NCBI RefSeq assembly: GCF_006782915.1
Contig: NZ_VCNP01000051.1
Coordinates: 1 to 64,000 of the forward strand
Length of the DNA stretch: 64,000 bases
From: Streptomyces calvus
Lineage (GTDB): Bacteria; Actinomycetota; Actinomycetes; Streptomycetales; Streptomycetaceae
Reading direction: 5' to 3'
The notes under the pieces are model-generated. The model saw only the letters and a list, made by a program, of their open reading frames with translations, was not told the origin of the DNA and did no database searches. How positions within the stretch are numbered: position 1 is the stretch's first letter; the number at the start of each line of letters is the position of its first letter. The position numbers and the translations under genes were made by a program. Shown piece by piece: positions 63,464 through 64,000 of the stretch.

Positions 63464-64000
63464 CTACGAGGTGGTCGGCTCTCCCGTGTCCACCGGCGCC
63501 GTCGCCCGTGCCGCGCGCTCGGCGTCCGGCGTCACCTCGGCCGCCGTCAGCACGTAGCCGGTCCCGGCGTCCGAGGTGGACCGCGCGAACACCACGCCGT
63601 ACACCCGGCCGTCGGTGGTCAGCAGCGGGCCGCCGGAGTTGCCCGGGCGCACGGTGGAGCGGATCGAGTAGATCTCGCGGACGACCGTCTCGGTGTGGTG
63701 GATGTCCTGGCCCCTGGCCTGCACCCGGCTCGCGACCGTCGCCGCCCGCAGGTCCAGGTCGCCGTTCTGCGGATAGCCCGCCACGACCGCCGGGTCCCCG
63801 CGGCCGGCGTCGTCGTCGAAGCGCAGCACCGGCGCCCGCAGCTCCGGCACGTACAGCACGGCCACGTCCTTGCGCGGGTCGAACAGCACCACCCGCGCCG
63901 CATACGCCCGCCCCACCCCGCCCACGCGCACGGTCGGCTCGTCGATGCCGGCCACCACATGGGCGTTGGTCATCACGCGCTCGGGCGCGAACACGAAGCC
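63464..64000 (-). CDS. Trypsin-like membrane serine protease, C-terminal part (partial)
   Basis: The frame stays open to the right window edge, so about 178 residues of the C-terminal part are seen. The catalytic triad reads RVMTNAHVVAGIDE (His), LFDPRKDVAVLYVPEL (Asp) and STVRPGNSGGPLLTTDGRVYGVVFARS (Ser). This is the MarP-type family: an N-terminal CvpA-like membrane domain, expected beyond 64000, joined to a periplasmic chymotrypsin-like protease. In mycobacteria MarP helps acid resistance. The DTGEPTTS tail is short. Full length and start are unseen. Confidence 0.9.
   Translation of the reverse strand, partial: GFVFAPERVMTNAHVVAGIDEPTVRVGGVGRAYAARVVLFDPRKDVAVLYVPELRAPVLRFDDDAGRGDPAVVAGYPQNGDLDLRAATVASRVQARGQDIHHTETVVREIYSIRSTVRPGNSGGPLLTTDGRVYGVVFARSTSDAGTGYVLTAAEVTPDAERAARATAPVDTGEPTTS

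Overview
This is high-GC actinobacterial DNA, almost certainly Streptomyces. The codon use, GTG/TTG starts with purine-rich ribosome sites, gene families and order all fit: glnE, the maltose locus, glnII, glnA, lipA and lipB follow each other as I recall for the Streptomyces coelicolor chromosome (glnE to lipB, read here in reverse locus-tag order). No rRNA, tRNA or CRISPR array was found.

Region 1 (1 to about 14.2 kb) is most of an integrated actinomycete conjugative element (AICE type). The minus strand carries the start of an excisionase (running off the left edge, where an integrase would be expected), an origin-like array of 9-bp iterons, a helicase-like Rep and a primase-polymerase. It continues with small zinc-ribbon and membrane proteins, an FtsK/TraB-like DNA translocase with a repeat cluster resembling a transfer locus at its 3' end, and a chain of spread or membrane genes (DUF2637, coiled-coil, DUF6284). 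A RapZ-C-like orphan precedes these. A plus-strand GntR regulator with three palindromic operators is translationally coupled to a YdcF-like gene. Perfect 12 to 13 bp hairpins separate most minus-strand units. Two small membrane-type genes of unknown role lie at the right end. The junction with the chromosome is probably just upstream of 14.2 kb, where a 30-codon piece resembling a glutamine synthetase C-terminus survives.

Region 2 (14.6 to 24.8 kb) holds two VOC-fold proteins, a secreted pectate lyase with a C-terminal binding domain, a three-gene envelope-stress-like operon (DUF3618, holin-like, long amphipathic protein), a flavin-type oxidase, glnE and a PAP2 membrane protein whose stop codon lies at the edge of a 30-bp tandem array.

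Region 3 (24.9 to 38.8 kb) is a starch and maltodextrin utilisation locus: malR (LacI family), the malEFG transporter genes, aglA (alpha-glucosidase), a secreted alpha-amylase and an 1803-residue secreted amylase-pullulanase. CTTGCAG-type repeats occur upstream of malE and of both secreted enzymes, which suggests one regulon. Extracellular enzymes cleave starch, MalEFG imports maltodextrins and AglA hydrolyses them inside the cell.

Region 4 (38.8 to 64 kb) has a muconate-isomerase-like gene whose ribosome site sits in a hairpin, a TetR regulator, a transmembrane protein with a sigma-factor-like N-terminus, a TPR protein, secreted DUF1996 and repeat-linker proteins, a NarL-type two-component pair, glnII, glnA, lipA, lipB and several housekeeping genes. 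It ends in a truncated trypsin-like protease. GlnR-like sites with 11-bp spaced half-sites precede both glutamine synthetase genes. Together with glnE, which adenylylates GlnA (Tyr397 is present), this makes a nitrogen-assimilation cluster spread over about 33 kb.
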